A stretch of DNA of 64,000 bases from the NCBI RefSeq assembly GCF_032164335.1, contig NZ_CP134152.1:3658001-3722000 (forward strand), written 5' to 3'. Below, piece after piece: positions 35,839-44,902 of this stretch; positions within the stretch are counted from its first letter, which is position 1; each line of letters starts with the position of its first letter. The position numbers were made by a program, and so were the translations under genes. Source of the stretch: Winslowiella toletana. GTDB taxonomy: Bacteria > Pseudomonadota > Gammaproteobacteria > Enterobacterales > Enterobacteriaceae. The notes under the pieces are model-generated. The model was given only the letters and a program-made list of their open reading frames with translations. It was not told where the DNA came from and did not search any database.

Positions 35839-37675
35839 AACGCACAGGCCCCCACTCTGCGAAGGTTTCGCCATCAAGCTGCATCTGCATTCTCAGGGTT
35901 TGCCCTAATTCACAATATTCTGATAAGGCGTGATGCAGGATACGGGCGAACAGAAAGGCACCTTTATCACTGTGGTGGCTACTGCTGAAATTCAGGGTGG
36001 CTTCAACCCCTCGCGACCAGGCAATAGGCCCTGCTACTGCATGGCGCTCAAATTTATGCGCCATGCTGGCATGAATAAGACTGGTGATCCTTTTGTACTG
36101 ATTCACCTCTTCAGGCTGACAAAACAGAGATAGCCAGTCTTTCAGCAGCGGTGAGCAATCGGTAATTTCCGGTAGCGCGTAGCGCAGTGGATTATTAGCA
36201 ATCAGCTGCAATGCCTGCCAGGCTTGCGCCATATCAGGCACTCCCTGCGGTTTGCTCGGTTGGCGTAGCATCTCTATCTGGCCAACCGGCAGAGCAATTT
36301 CCAGCTGAAATTCCGGCTGTTGTAACTGACTGGGGACTAAGTGGCGTTCGCAGACCATTGCCTCGATGGACAACGATTTGACGTGATCGATATCGACGCC
36401 ACTGGCGCCGGGGGAAATGGCGATAAACAGACTGTCATGGGGTAACGGGGAGTTTTTAGCCCGATGTTTATCGGTAAACTCGCGGCGGCGGCGGATACTG
36501 TAACCCGCGACTTTATCGTCATCATCAAAGCGAGCATGTCCATGCAGCGAAGAGAACGGCACGCTGCCTCCCTCGGTCAGCAAACCGTTAACCGCCGTGA
36601 CATGATGAATCTCATACAGCGCCGGATTCAACGGATCAACCACCACCGGATATTCTGTATGTTCCCCATTAATCAGTACCGGACTGCAGCGACGTTTAAA
36701 CAGATTAATTATTGGTGTCGCAAACAGGCGGAAGTCGTCGCGACCGACTCGGCCAATTAAATGTAACGGTCGTTGATCGAGTACAAACAGTATTTCGAAG
36801 CTGTGAATGCCCTCTCCCTGCTGCAGAAAATCATTGATTCCCTGTAATTCGAGATCGAAAAACCGTGAAGGTGCAGCGAAATATTCCCGCAGCAAACGGC
36901 TGCCGGGCAGTTCACTGATTCCCACCGGCAGCAGCGCTTCTTGCTCACTCAATCCTCCCTGGCAAAGGTGTTCTTTGGTCAGAACCTTAACCAAAGGTTC
37001 TCCTTCTGTGCTGGCCCATAAAACTATACGCAGCGTGTTATTCAGCAGTGTGGTGAGTAACTGATTTGCATGAATCGTTCCCGCAGCCAGCGTCAGATTC
37101 ATCGGGGAAAAATCCAGTTCGGATAGCGAAGCCACGCCCTGCGTGGTAAAACGCAGCCGTAAATGGGCCTGCCCGGCCTGCAATTGCTGGGCAACCGTCT
37201 GTGGCAAATAGGCCGGCGGCGTGCTGGCACACTCAGCATTTTCAATGATGAGCGGCTGTATATTCAGATTTCGGCCGGTTGAAAAATTGGCCCGCCGATT
37301 ATTAAGCGAACTGTCACTCAGCGTTACCCGGCTGCCTTTAGGCAATACCACATGCGAATGCCATTGCGGTGAGGTGAGATCCGGGATCAACGCAATCGTG
37401 GCAATAGAAGGTAACGGCGTATACCAAAGTGGTGCCAGCCGCCCGAGCATTTGCAGTGCGAATTCGGGATGTTCGTTATTCAGCCGCTGCTGAATACGCG
37501 AGCTGAGAAAGGCAGTGCCTTCAAGCAGCCGCTCTACAAAAGGATCGAGCACACCGTCTGCGTGTAATCCAAGATGTTGAGCCACTTGCGGATGCATATG
37601 CGCAAAGCGCTGCCCATCCTCGCGCAAATAACGCAACTCTTCATTATATAAAGTCAGAAAACTTTCGTTTAGCAT
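35831..37675 (-). CDS. tssF: TssF baseplate protein
   Basis: 614 residues of the TssF/ImpG family: start LTLYNEELRYLREDGQRFAH, DPFVERLLEGTAFLSSRIQ, a central LPKGSRVTL region, HVKSLSIEAMVCERHLVP, and a C-terminal LARILHHALSEYC-like segment. Family length is 580-650. Starts 33 bp after tssE. Confidence 0.95.
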   Translation of the reverse strand: MLNESFLTLYNEELRYLREDGQRFAHMHPQVAQHLGLHADGVLDPFVERLLEGTAFLSSRIQQRLNNEHPEFALQMLGRLAPLWYTPLPSIATIALIPDLTSPQWHSHVVLPKGSRVTLSDSSLNNRRANFSTGRNLNIQPLIIENAECASTPPAYLPQTVAQQLQAGQAHLRLRFTTQGVASLSELDFSPMNLTLAAGTIHANQLLTTLLNNTLRIVLWASTEGEPLVKVLTKEHLCQGGLSEQEALLPVGISELPGSRLLREYFAAPSRFFDLELQGINDFLQQGEGIHSFEILFVLDQRPLHLIGRVGRDDFRLFATPIINLFKRRCSPVLINGEHTEYPVVVDPLNPALYEIHHVTAVNGLLTEGGSVPFSSLHGHARFDDDDKVAGYSIRRRREFTDKHRAKNSPLPHDSLFIAISPGASGVDIDHVKSLSIEAMVCERHLVPSQLQQPEFQLEIALPVGQIEMLRQPSKPQGVPDMAQAWQALQLIANNPLRYALPEITDCSPLLKDWLSLFCQPEEVNQYKRITSLIHASMAHKFERHAVAGPIAWSRGVEATLNFSSSHHSDKGAFLFARILHHALSEYCELGQTLRMQMQLDGETFAEWGPVRYD

Positions 37676-37708
37676 GACGGCTGTCCCTGTTTTATTGCTA
37701 CGCGTTAT

Positions 37709-38152
37709 TCAAACAACGCGAACCATTCCGTAGGAGTAATCAAGTGCGATACGTAAATTCACTAAATGCCCTTCACCGGGCAAATTACACAGGGCATGGA
37801 TGTCGAACAGAATAGCGAGCACCCAGGTCTGGTCTTTATTAATCAGTGGTACGACTTTGATCGAACGCGGGTCCAGACGTGATTCAAAGGTGGCGATAAT
37901 GCGCTGTATACGCCTGGCCAATTCCATCAAATCGGTGTGTACCGGAACTTGCTGACTGAGTGAAGGCAAGCCGAAATTCAGCACTGAAGTTTCGCAATAG
38001 GGATAGCCCTTCAACTTCAGTTCAGCACTGTGCGCCGAATCATTTAATAACGTCTCGATGTCACGCAAAATAACCTCACGCCAGTGTGGTAAGCGTGCGT
38101 GTTCGTGACGAAGACTTAATTTGTCGAAAAGCATCGGCGCTGAAATATCCAT
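37709..38152 (-). CDS. tssE: TssE (gp25-like) baseplate protein
   Basis: 147 residues of the GPW/gp25 family (MLFDKLSLRHEHARLP, ILRDIETLLNDSAHS, SVLNFGLPSLS, IQRIIATFESRLDPRSIKVVP). It initiates sheath assembly. AAGG ribosome-binding site. Separated from hcp by 71 bp containing a 12-bp stem hairpin. Confidence 0.94.
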   Translation of the reverse strand: MDISAPMLFDKLSLRHEHARLPHWREVILRDIETLLNDSAHSAELKLKGYPYCETSVLNFGLPSLSQQVPVHTDLMELARRIQRIIATFESRLDPRSIKVVPLINKDQTWVLAILFDIHALCNLPGEGHLVNLRIALDYSYGMVRVV

Positions 38153-38178
38153 AATTGGCCCTTACTCATCCTGTTGTT

Positions 38179-38209
38179 AAGACTGCTCTCCTGAACCGAG
38201 AGCAGTCTT
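38179..38209 (-). other. 12-bp stem hairpin between hcp and tssE
   Basis: AAGACTGCTCTC / GAGAGCAGTCTT (38179-38190 and 38198-38209), 7-nt loop, starting about 14 nt after the hcp stop. The minus-strand tail is CTTAACAAC, so termination would be partial at best. It could stabilise the hcp 3' end or reduce read-through, matching the high Hcp demand. Confidence 0.7.
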
Positions 38210-38223
38210 GATGCATTACGGTG

Positions 38224-38742
38224 TTAAATACGGGCGTTCAGTTTCAGGTCGTAGCCTGATTTAATTACAGCGCCCATCGAGCCATCATTTTTCTGCTCTT
38301 TGTATTCAACTTCGATACGGGCAAAGTTAAGGCTGATAGCATCTGTTGGCAGCACAGTGCCGTTTTCTTCCTGATCGCTGTTGCCAAGAGGCATATTGCC
38401 GACCGTCTTGAAAGAAGACACCAGACAGTTACTGAACGTCACCGTCAGGAAGTCTTGCTGACCACTGCCTGATTTACGGCACACCAATTTAGCCTGAGGA
38501 ATATGCTCACCAGTAGCACACATCAGGAACAGCTTTGGTGATGCCTTATTGCTGACCATGCGGAATTCGAAGTCCTTCATTTCGACTTTTCCGGAGCCAC
38601 CGCCACTGCCAAAACCCCAACGCCCTGCGTTTTCCTCTGCCCATTGCCAGGCCTGTAACTGAATCCATCCAGCATAATTCTGGTCAGGGGATTCGCCTTC
38701 TACACCCTCGATTTTTAGAAAGTAATCGACTAAAGCTGCCAT
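38224..38742 (-). CDS. hcp: Hcp (TssD) tube protein
   Basis: 172 residues of the Hcp1/DUF796 family (DYFLKIEGVEGES, EMKDFEFRMVSNKASPKLF, CATGEHIPQAKLVCRKSGSGQQDFL, ISLNFARIEVEYKEQ). Hexamers stack into the inner tube. Strong AGGAG ribosome-binding site 8 nt from the ATG. A 177-bp AT-rich gap before it could hold a dedicated promoter, and a hairpin follows it. It has no C-terminal toxin extension. Confidence 0.96.
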   Translation of the reverse strand: MAALVDYFLKIEGVEGESPDQNYAGWIQLQAWQWAEENAGRWGFGSGGGSGKVEMKDFEFRMVSNKASPKLFLMCATGEHIPQAKLVCRKSGSGQQDFLTVTFSNCLVSSFKTVGNMPLGNSDQEENGTVLPTDAISLNFARIEVEYKEQKNDGSMGAVIKSGYDLKLNARI

Positions 38743-38919
38743 TTTTTCACTCCTGAATTAATGTCATTAAAGTTGGGTTAAATAACTATTCCGCAATAAA
38801 ATATTGCCTCAATAAATTCTTAAATCCTTCTGTTCGCTTATTACCTCCTTGAAAAATACATTGATATTCCTACTACTATGTTTATCTATATTTGGACTAA
38901 TAATGAATCGGATTAAAAA

Positions 38920-40437
38920 TTACTTTGTTTCACTTTCTTTGCTGGAAGGAAGTTTAGAAACCAGTCGCAGAGAAACGGTCATACCTTCCAGCTGATAGTG
39001 AGGGCGCAAATAGAAGTGGGCACGATAAAAACCCGGATCGTCTTCCACATCCTCCACCTGCACTTCAGCCGCAGCTAATGGGCGTTTAGCTTTGGTCGCT
39101 TCGGTAGAAATTGAAGGGTCACCATCGACATAGTTCATCAACCAGTCGTTAAGCCACACTTGCATATCATCCCGTGAGCGGAATGAACCAATCTTGTCGC
39201 GCACAATGCATTTCAGGTAGTGAGCGAAACGACAGGTCGCAAAAATATAAGGCAAACGGGCGGATAATTTGGCATTTGCCGTGGCGTCCGGATCGTCATA
39301 ATTGGCAGGTGAATGCAAAGTACAGGAGCCAATAAATGCCGCGAAGTCCGAGTTTTTTCGGTAAACCAGCGGTAAGAAGCCAGCGCTGGATAACTCGTTC
39401 TCACGACGGTCGGAAATAGCTAACTCTGTCGGACAAGTGAGTTCATATCCTCCTTCATCAGAGGGGAAAGCATAGGCCGGGAGCTCCTCTACTGAACCAC
39501 CAGATTCAATGCCACGGATGCGCGAGCACCAGCCATATTCATTAAAAGCACGGTTGATATTAACGCCCATCGCATAGGCGGCATTGGCCCAGGTAAAGTC
39601 CTCTGTCGCATACGGGCTGACCACTTCTTCGAAAGCGAAATCGTCAATCGGGTCGCCTTTCGAACCGTACGGCAGGCGAGAAAGAAAGCGTGGCAGCGTC
39701 AGTACCAGATAACGGGAGTCATTGCTTTCACGCAAACGACGCCATGGCGCATATTCCGGGGTGGTGAAAATTTTGCCAATATCGCGCGGATTACCCAGCT
39801 CCTTCCAGCTGTTCATTTGCATGATGCTGGGAGAAGAAGAGGCAATAAAAGGACAGTGCGCCGCTGCCGCAACTTTGGCTAACTCAGTCAACAGAGCCAC
39901 GCTTTGTGGACTGTGATCGAACTCATAATCGCCAATCATGCAACCAAAGGGCTCACCACCAAATTGCCCATATTCATGTTCATAGATCTGTTTGAATATC
40001 GGGCTTTGATCCCATGCTGAACCGCGATAACGGCGCAGGGTTTTTGCCAGCTCATCCTGGCTTATATTAAGCACGCGGATTTTTAACGTCTCATTGACTT
40101 CAGTGTTATCTACAAGATAAGCAAGGCCGCGCCAAGCAGATTCCAGTTTTTGAAACTCTTTGTGATGCAAAATATGGTTCATTTGCTCGGAGAGCTTTTC
40201 ATCAATTTCAGCCACCAAAGATTCAATGGTCAGTACCACATCACGGCTGACTTTTACCTGGCCTTTGTTGGCGTAAGCAGCAAGCGTGCCGATAGCTCTG
40301 CGCACGGTGGCGCTGGCTTCATCAGTTCTCGGGCGAAAAGAGCGTTTTAAAATATCGTCTAACTCGTTCTCGACAATATCGACACCGACATCGACATCGA
40401 GTGTGTTATTGAGCTGGGACTGCGCCATGTTCTCCAC
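38920..40437 (-). CDS. tssC: TssC sheath protein
   Basis: 505 residues of the TssC/VipB large-sheath family (LVAEIDEKLSEQMNHILHHKEFQKLE, SAWRGLAYLV, FGCMIGDYEFDHSPQS, LPRFLSRLPYG, GCELTCPTEL-like stretch). The start is GTG at 40437, overlapping the tssB TAG by one base and preceded by GGAG at 7-nt spacing. An ATG three codons later is the alternative. It forms the contractile sheath with TssB. Confidence 0.95.
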   Translation of the reverse strand: MENMAQSQLNNTLDVDVGVDIVENELDDILKRSFRPRTDEASATVRRAIGTLAAYANKGQVKVSRDVVLTIESLVAEIDEKLSEQMNHILHHKEFQKLESAWRGLAYLVDNTEVNETLKIRVLNISQDELAKTLRRYRGSAWDQSPIFKQIYEHEYGQFGGEPFGCMIGDYEFDHSPQSVALLTELAKVAAAAHCPFIASSSPSIMQMNSWKELGNPRDIGKIFTTPEYAPWRRLRESNDSRYLVLTLPRFLSRLPYGSKGDPIDDFAFEEVVSPYATEDFTWANAAYAMGVNINRAFNEYGWCSRIRGIESGGSVEELPAYAFPSDEGGYELTCPTELAISDRRENELSSAGFLPLVYRKNSDFAAFIGSCTLHSPANYDDPDATANAKLSARLPYIFATCRFAHYLKCIVRDKIGSFRSRDDMQVWLNDWLMNYVDGDPSISTEATKAKRPLAAAEVQVEDVEDDPGFYRAHFYLRPHYQLEGMTVSLRLVSKLPSSKESETK

Positions 40438-40991
40438 TATTTTTCTCCGTCTTCCACTAAAGCATCGTTATCTTCACCGAGCTTCGAAACCGTTCCCTGT
40501 GCATCGGTCGCCAGACTTTGTAAAAAGTCAGGTTGTTCAAGCAGCTGTTTTACCACCTCTTCCGCGCTGGTTTTCCCGTCCATATAGGTAATCAGCTCAG
40601 CCAAATGCGTCCGCGCCTCAAGTAATTTTTCCATTTGCGGAATACGCCTGGCTAATGCGCCAGGAGAAAAGTCATCCATTGACTCAAATTCAAGTTCAAC
40701 ATTGAGCAACTCATCATCTTCACTCAAAGTGTTATCTACGTTGAATTTCAGGCGCGGTTTGATTGCTCTCATTCGCGCATCGAAGTTATCCTGGTCAAAA
40801 GTCAGAAATTTACGTTCTTCAACAGCCGGCAGCGGTTTTTCCCGATGGCCAGACAGGTCGGCCATAACACCAGTAACAAAAGGCAACTCAACTTTCTTGT
40901 TCGAGCCATAAATTTCGACGTCGTATTCAATTTGCACGCGCGGTGCATTATTCCTGCCAATAAATTTTTGTGAGCCAGAATCTTTAGCCAT
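40437..40991 (-). CDS. tssB: TssB sheath protein
   Basis: 184 residues of the TssB/VipA family (SQKFIGRNNAPRVQIEYDVE, KKVELPFVTGVMADLSGH, DQDNFDARMRAIKPRLKF, DFSPGALARRIPQMEKLLEAR). The small sheath subunit, whose C-terminal helix interacts with TssC. It starts 9 bp after tssA. Confidence 0.95.
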   Translation of the reverse strand: MAKDSGSQKFIGRNNAPRVQIEYDVEIYGSNKKVELPFVTGVMADLSGHREKPLPAVEERKFLTFDQDNFDARMRAIKPRLKFNVDNTLSEDDELLNVELEFESMDDFSPGALARRIPQMEKLLEARTHLAELITYMDGKTSAEEVVKQLLEQPDFLQSLATDAQGTVSKLGEDNDALVEDGEK

Positions 40992-41000
40992 TATCTGTCC

Positions 41001-41996
41001 TTATTGAAACGTTGGGTTGTTTTTCCCGGCCAGCTGCTTCAATGTAACAACAGCTTCCGGTAGAATTTCTTCAACAATGGAATAGAAATCCATACCTATC
41101 ATCTCCTTGGTTCGGTAAATGAACATGGGTGCTGGATGACTTGGTTCGTAACATTGGAAATACTCCAAAATACGGTCCAGCATCATAATGACCTCTTGCC
41201 TGGAGCTAATTCTTTTGTCACTTAAATTTGAATTCACGTTGTCATAACCGTCACTGCCCCTCTCCTCTGAATCGGAAAGTTCTGAGTCATCACGTGGCGG
41301 TTCGTTGAGTCGTGAAAGCTGGTTAAGCTGTGAAAGACTGGTCTTAAAAAAATTATGTAATAAATCACAATTTAGTTGATACCCTTCACTGCATTGATTT
41401 GCGTAGCGCGAAATTTCTTCGAGAAATTTATCAATCCCTGAGAGTTGTTCCGTGAGTTCTGGCAGGCCATTTTTCTGAAAATAATTATTTACCGCTATCA
41501 CTAACGCAGAAGATGAAACAGCGTGCCGTTCCTGACCACCGGAAGTGGATTCATTAACAATCAGGTTTTGTAAAGTGAAAGAATGCTCCGGCGTGATGCG
41601 CATCGCTTTAATTTCCGCAATACATTGTGCCGTCGCTAACCAGCCGAGGGCAGCAGCGTGACCACTATTCACTGGCGCTTCTTCTGAACGCGGATAGATA
41701 ACAGCAGAATCGTCCTGGATGCGATTATGCAAACTCATCAGGCTCTCATAAAGCGCAAAAACACCTTTAATCTGAACATTTGCCCTTATAAACCAAACCA
41801 TTACGCGCAAGTCAAAACACTGTTCCAGTAATTTTTCAGCCATTTCACTAATATGATGCCAGTTAATTTTTGGCGGCTCAGATGAGCGAGAGAGAGGATC
41901 GGCAGACTCATCCAATTGAGATAAAATAGACTCAATCTCACCATATTCTGGCTCGTATTCGACACCGAATAATGTTTCAGAAGATATATCACTCAT
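41001..41996 (-). CDS. tssA: TssA (ImpA N-terminal family) protein
   Basis: 331 residues with an ImpA_N domain at the N-terminus (DESADPLSRSSEPPKINWHHISEMAEKLLEQ..., DLRVMVWFIRANVQIKGVF) and a shorter C-terminal region ending PAPMFIYRTKEMIGMDFYSIVEEILPEA, which matches the conserved TssA C-terminal motif of the short class. TssA primes tube/sheath polymerisation. It is the first gene of the operon and diverges from the RovC-like regulator across 180 bp. Confidence 0.88.
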   Translation of the reverse strand: MSDISSETLFGVEYEPEYGEIESILSQLDESADPLSRSSEPPKINWHHISEMAEKLLEQCFDLRVMVWFIRANVQIKGVFALYESLMSLHNRIQDDSAVIYPRSEEAPVNSGHAAALGWLATAQCIAEIKAMRITPEHSFTLQNLIVNESTSGGQERHAVSSSALVIAVNNYFQKNGLPELTEQLSGIDKFLEEISRYANQCSEGYQLNCDLLHNFFKTSLSQLNQLSRLNEPPRDDSELSDSEERGSDGYDNVNSNLSDKRISSRQEVIMMLDRILEYFQCYEPSHPAPMFIYRTKEMIGMDFYSIVEEILPEAVVTLKQLAGKNNPTFQ

Positions 41997-42176
41997 ATTT
42001 TTTCCGTCCCTTTTAACGTTGTCCTTCCATGTACATTAATAATAACTTAACTCATAATTAGCCATAGGGATAAAGTTATTGCGCATTTTTTCACCCTTCA
42101 TAAACTCATAGAATTCATAAAGTTATTGTGTAGTCGAATGACGTGGATGAATCGTCCCAAGGGAAGGATACTGAGT
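41997..42176. promoter_or_regulatory. Divergent T6SS / regulator control region
   Basis: An AT-rich 180-bp spacer between the tssA and regulator starts. It should hold the T6SS operon promoter and the binding site of the adjacent RovC-like protein. I see no obvious palindrome and no good sigma54 (GG-N10-GC) element, so sigma70 control with an activator is more likely. Confidence 0.5.
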
Positions 42177-42920
42177 ATGGAAAACAAGATATATAATGAC
42201 TTCGCGTGGGAATGCTTGCGCAGAAATCCGAAATATATTAAAGATTGGGAGTTTGCCATGGGCAAAAACCATACAGAAATTGTGGCCATTCAAGATAAAT
42301 CCGAACTGACTCAGTCAGAATTAGACCTGAACGCAGAAGACAAATGGGGGCTATTAAAATACATTCCTCCCTCCGATCCCAACCCAACAAATGTTTTTTG
42401 GTCGCCAAAATTAAGCAATCGTTCTGTCAGAGTTACCCTAAGCAATAGCGAAAAAATTAAAGGAGGATATACCTGGGGTGATATGTCTAACCTGCCGGGA
42501 ATTAAACATCAATTTCTCCGCATGCATGATAATACGCTGTGCGTAAAAATATTTAATCAAAATGCATATTTTCAACTATTTCTTGAAAGTACAACGGTAT
42601 TAACCGAGGATTCAGGGATTTATATTAACATCCCCCTACATCTGGAACTTGATGCTATTTCAAAAAACATTGAGATATTACAGAGCATTGTTAACCCCAA
42701 GATTGATGTTGAAGCCAAAGAGGATCAGTATCTGAGCCTGCTGAAAACCATAGACTACATAAAAAAAGGCTTTTCACATCGGGATATAGCATCAAAATTA
42801 TTTGGTAATGAGCTGGTCAACAGTGAATGGTCAGCGGACAGTTGGGTAAGAGCAAAAATTCGCTATCGCATAAAAAAAGCGAATGAACTGATAAATCACG
42901 GTTATCTTAATTTTCTCTGA
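42177..42920 (+). CDS. RovC-like T6SS transcriptional regulator
   Basis: 247 residues from the ATG at 42177 (AAGGA about 9 nt upstream). An in-frame start 17 codons earlier is less likely. N-terminus FAWECLRRNPKYIKDWEFA fits the transcription-regulator-like domain formerly DUF6499. The C-terminus (about 185-247: IKKGFSHRDIASKLFGNE, KANELINHGYLNFL) fits DUF2285, now named for the DNA-binding domain of RovC. RovC is the hexameric activator of Yersinia pseudotuberculosis T6SS4. It has, to my memory, the same length and the same divergent position beside the operon. I infer direct activation of tssA. Confidence 0.82.
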   Translation: MENKIYNDFAWECLRRNPKYIKDWEFAMGKNHTEIVAIQDKSELTQSELDLNAEDKWGLLKYIPPSDPNPTNVFWSPKLSNRSVRVTLSNSEKIKGGYTWGDMSNLPGIKHQFLRMHDNTLCVKIFNQNAYFQLFLESTTVLTEDSGIYINIPLHLELDAISKNIEILQSIVNPKIDVEAKEDQYLSLLKTIDYIKKGFSHRDIASKLFGNELVNSEWSADSWVRAKIRYRIKKANELINHGYLNFL

Positions 42921-43265
42921 AGATCAGCCTCGCTGTTCTTAACATTACTGCATGCCAACGATGACTAACGTGGTCAATAAAAATTGGCCACAGATTTTTG
43001 ATTTCCCTCACCGCGATGTAGGATTTAAATTCGACATCTGCAAAAAAACCGCCTTAACCCTCGATTAATAAAGAGACACCCTACCAGAATCATTAATTAT
43101 CGAGAACTTTCTCATTACCTCTGCAAAAACACCTCCGGTCTGAAATTGAAAATGTTAGGGTAATCTTCTGTTGCAATTCCCTCTCTAAACTGGGAAGCCG
43201 ATCGCATCGAATTGCGGATAATTTGAGTGGATGCCGTTAGCGAACATCCACTCAATAATCAAACG
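42921..43265. other. Intergenic region, regulator to gadC (convergent)
   Basis: 345 bp, AT-rich, no credible ORF. The only structure I can support is the hairpin at 43223-43255 next to the gadC stop. Confidence 0.6.
43223..43255 (-). terminator. Hairpin terminator after gadC
   Basis: Perfect 11-bp stem TTGAGTGGATG / CATCCACTCAA (43223-43233 and 43245-43255), 11-nt loop, 11 nt beyond the gadC stop on the minus strand. The following bases (ATTATCCGC) are only weakly T-rich, so it is a probable but not strong intrinsic terminator. Confidence 0.65.
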
Positions 43266-44804
43266 TCAGTGAAGTTTTTTACCATCAACAATAATGTGAT
43301 GGGTACTGCGTGCTTTCGGGTGGATAAAGAAATGCCCTTCCGGCGCGGTATGCGCCTTGATATGCACCAGCGTAAGGTTTTTAGCTCCCGCTTTCTTGTT
43401 GTGTAACGCGTAAATCGCAAAAGGAATCGCCAGCACAACCAGGAAGCAGACCACCAGTAAACCGGCATAGATATCGTTAGCCTCCGCGCCTGGTAAGCCT
43501 GAAGGCGGAAAGAAAGAGACAATAAATGCCACCAGCGAAGTCAGCAGCCCCACCACCGCAACCGAGATTTTGACCTTGTTACCACCAGGGATATTAAAGG
43601 TGCGTTTGTTGTTCGGTTGCTTGCGAATCAGAGTGATATAAGCGAGGAACAACATGAAATAGCTGCAAAGATAAATCACCACCGTCAATGCCAGCGCAAT
43701 CAGGAAGGACATATTATTGCCGCCTCCGGTGTTGGTCAGGATAATCAGCGCCACCGAGGTAATAATCAGCTGAGAGATCACCAACACTACCGGCACGCCA
43801 TTCTTATTCATTTTGGCGAACTGCGCAGGCAGAATCCCTTTTTGCGCCGTCACCAGCATTCCACGGGAAGGGCCGACAATCCAGGCGGCTATCTCCGCCA
43901 GCACGCCCAACAGCAATAGCGCAGCGATAATGCGAATCGCCCACTCAAAACCGCTGCCAAAGTGATTGATAAGCACGCTAAAAGTCTGCATTACTCCGGC
44001 AGAGAGATTGATCTGTTCGTGTGGTATCACCGCCGCAATCGAAAGGCCACCGAGAGAACTCAGGCAAATCGCAGCAAACATCAAAAGCAGCATGGCAAGA
44101 GGATAATCGCGGCCAGGGTTTTTCATTTCGTTGACGTGCGTCGCCGAAGCTTCAACACCCATATAGCTAAGGATAAAGGCAACAAACACCACTAAGGTAC
44201 TCATGCTGCTGAAGTTCGGGAAGAACGTGTCAGCACTCATTTCAATCGCAACCGGTGCGCCTGAACGCAGGTAACTGACCGCCAGGATCACCAGAATTGC
44301 CGCAGGTAAAAGAATACCGGCAAAAAAACCAATCTTGGCGATACGCGCGGTATTTTTGGTGCCACCAAACTGGGTTAACGCCAGCCCCCACAAAATAATC
44401 AGTGCGGCGACAGTTTTCACTATCGGATCGTTATTCAGCTCCGGCCAGTTGAGAATGTAGGAAAATGCTCCCAACACAAAATAGAGCATGGGAATAAAGC
44501 CGACGGCAATCTGCAAATAACCAAAGGAAATGGCGGCAAATCCCCATCTTTCACCTAAGGTTTTCGAAACCCAGGTGAACACCCCGCCCTCTTCCCAACC
44601 CTCAACCGTCGCCATTTCAGCGGCGCAAAGTCCGACCGGAATAAACCACAGAATCCCGCCCAATATCAGGAAAAAGATCAGTGCAAAACCGGATGTGGCA
44701 AAGGTAGGATATTCATATACGGCCATCACCATTGATGCCGTTATGGCGAAAAAGCCCAACAGCGTTAATTGTTTTGGCGCGGCTATAGTTTGTGTGCTAG
44801 CCAT
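43266..44804 (-). CDS. gadC: GadC glutamate/GABA antiporter
   Basis: 512 residues (E. coli GadC 511) of the APC superfamily, near-identical in core segments ([66 protein letters not shown]). Twelve TM helices. It exchanges external glutamate for internal GABA, removing a proton per cycle. The C-terminal plug that closes the pore at neutral pH is present ([14 protein letters not shown]). ATG at 44804 with GGAGA upstream gives the conserved start. A frame start five codons earlier is less likely. It follows gadB after 98 bp with an attenuator-like terminator in between. Confidence 0.97.
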   Translation of the reverse strand: MASTQTIAAPKQLTLLGFFAITASMVMAVYEYPTFATSGFALIFFLILGGILWFIPVGLCAAEMATVEGWEEGGVFTWVSKTLGERWGFAAISFGYLQIAVGFIPMLYFVLGAFSYILNWPELNNDPIVKTVAALIILWGLALTQFGGTKNTARIAKIGFFAGILLPAAILVILAVSYLRSGAPVAIEMSADTFFPNFSSMSTLVVFVAFILSYMGVEASATHVNEMKNPGRDYPLAMLLLMFAAICLSSLGGLSIAAVIPHEQINLSAGVMQTFSVLINHFGSGFEWAIRIIAALLLLGVLAEIAAWIVGPSRGMLVTAQKGILPAQFAKMNKNGVPVVLVISQLIITSVALIILTNTGGGNNMSFLIALALTVVIYLCSYFMLFLAYITLIRKQPNNKRTFNIPGGNKVKISVAVVGLLTSLVAFIVSFFPPSGLPGAEANDIYAGLLVVCFLVVLAIPFAIYALHNKKAGAKNLTLVHIKAHTAPEGHFFIHPKARSTHHIIVDGKKLH

Positions 44805-44854
44805 GACGTTTCTCCGCAATAAGCGAAATCGCTTTTCGGTTAATCTTTATCATT

Positions 44855-44881
44855 AAAAAGAGTGGCGAGTGAAAGCCACTC
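44855..44881 (-). terminator. Terminator-like attenuator between gadB and gadC
   Basis: On the minus strand GAGTGGC, an 8-nt loop, GCCACTC, then TTTTT (T run at 44855-44859). It has complete intrinsic-terminator geometry, placed 21 nt after the gadB stop and about 50 nt before the gadC start. It should lower gadC expression relative to gadB unless read through. Confidence 0.75.
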
Positions 44882-44902
44882 CATTAACAGGCCGGATTCA
44901 GA

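Noticed and set aside
38866..38880. EvgA-box-like half-site ATTCCTACTACTATG upstream of hcp
   Set aside because: Only the left half fits. The palindromic ACAGCTGT core shared by the two better sites is missing, and the region is AT-rich.
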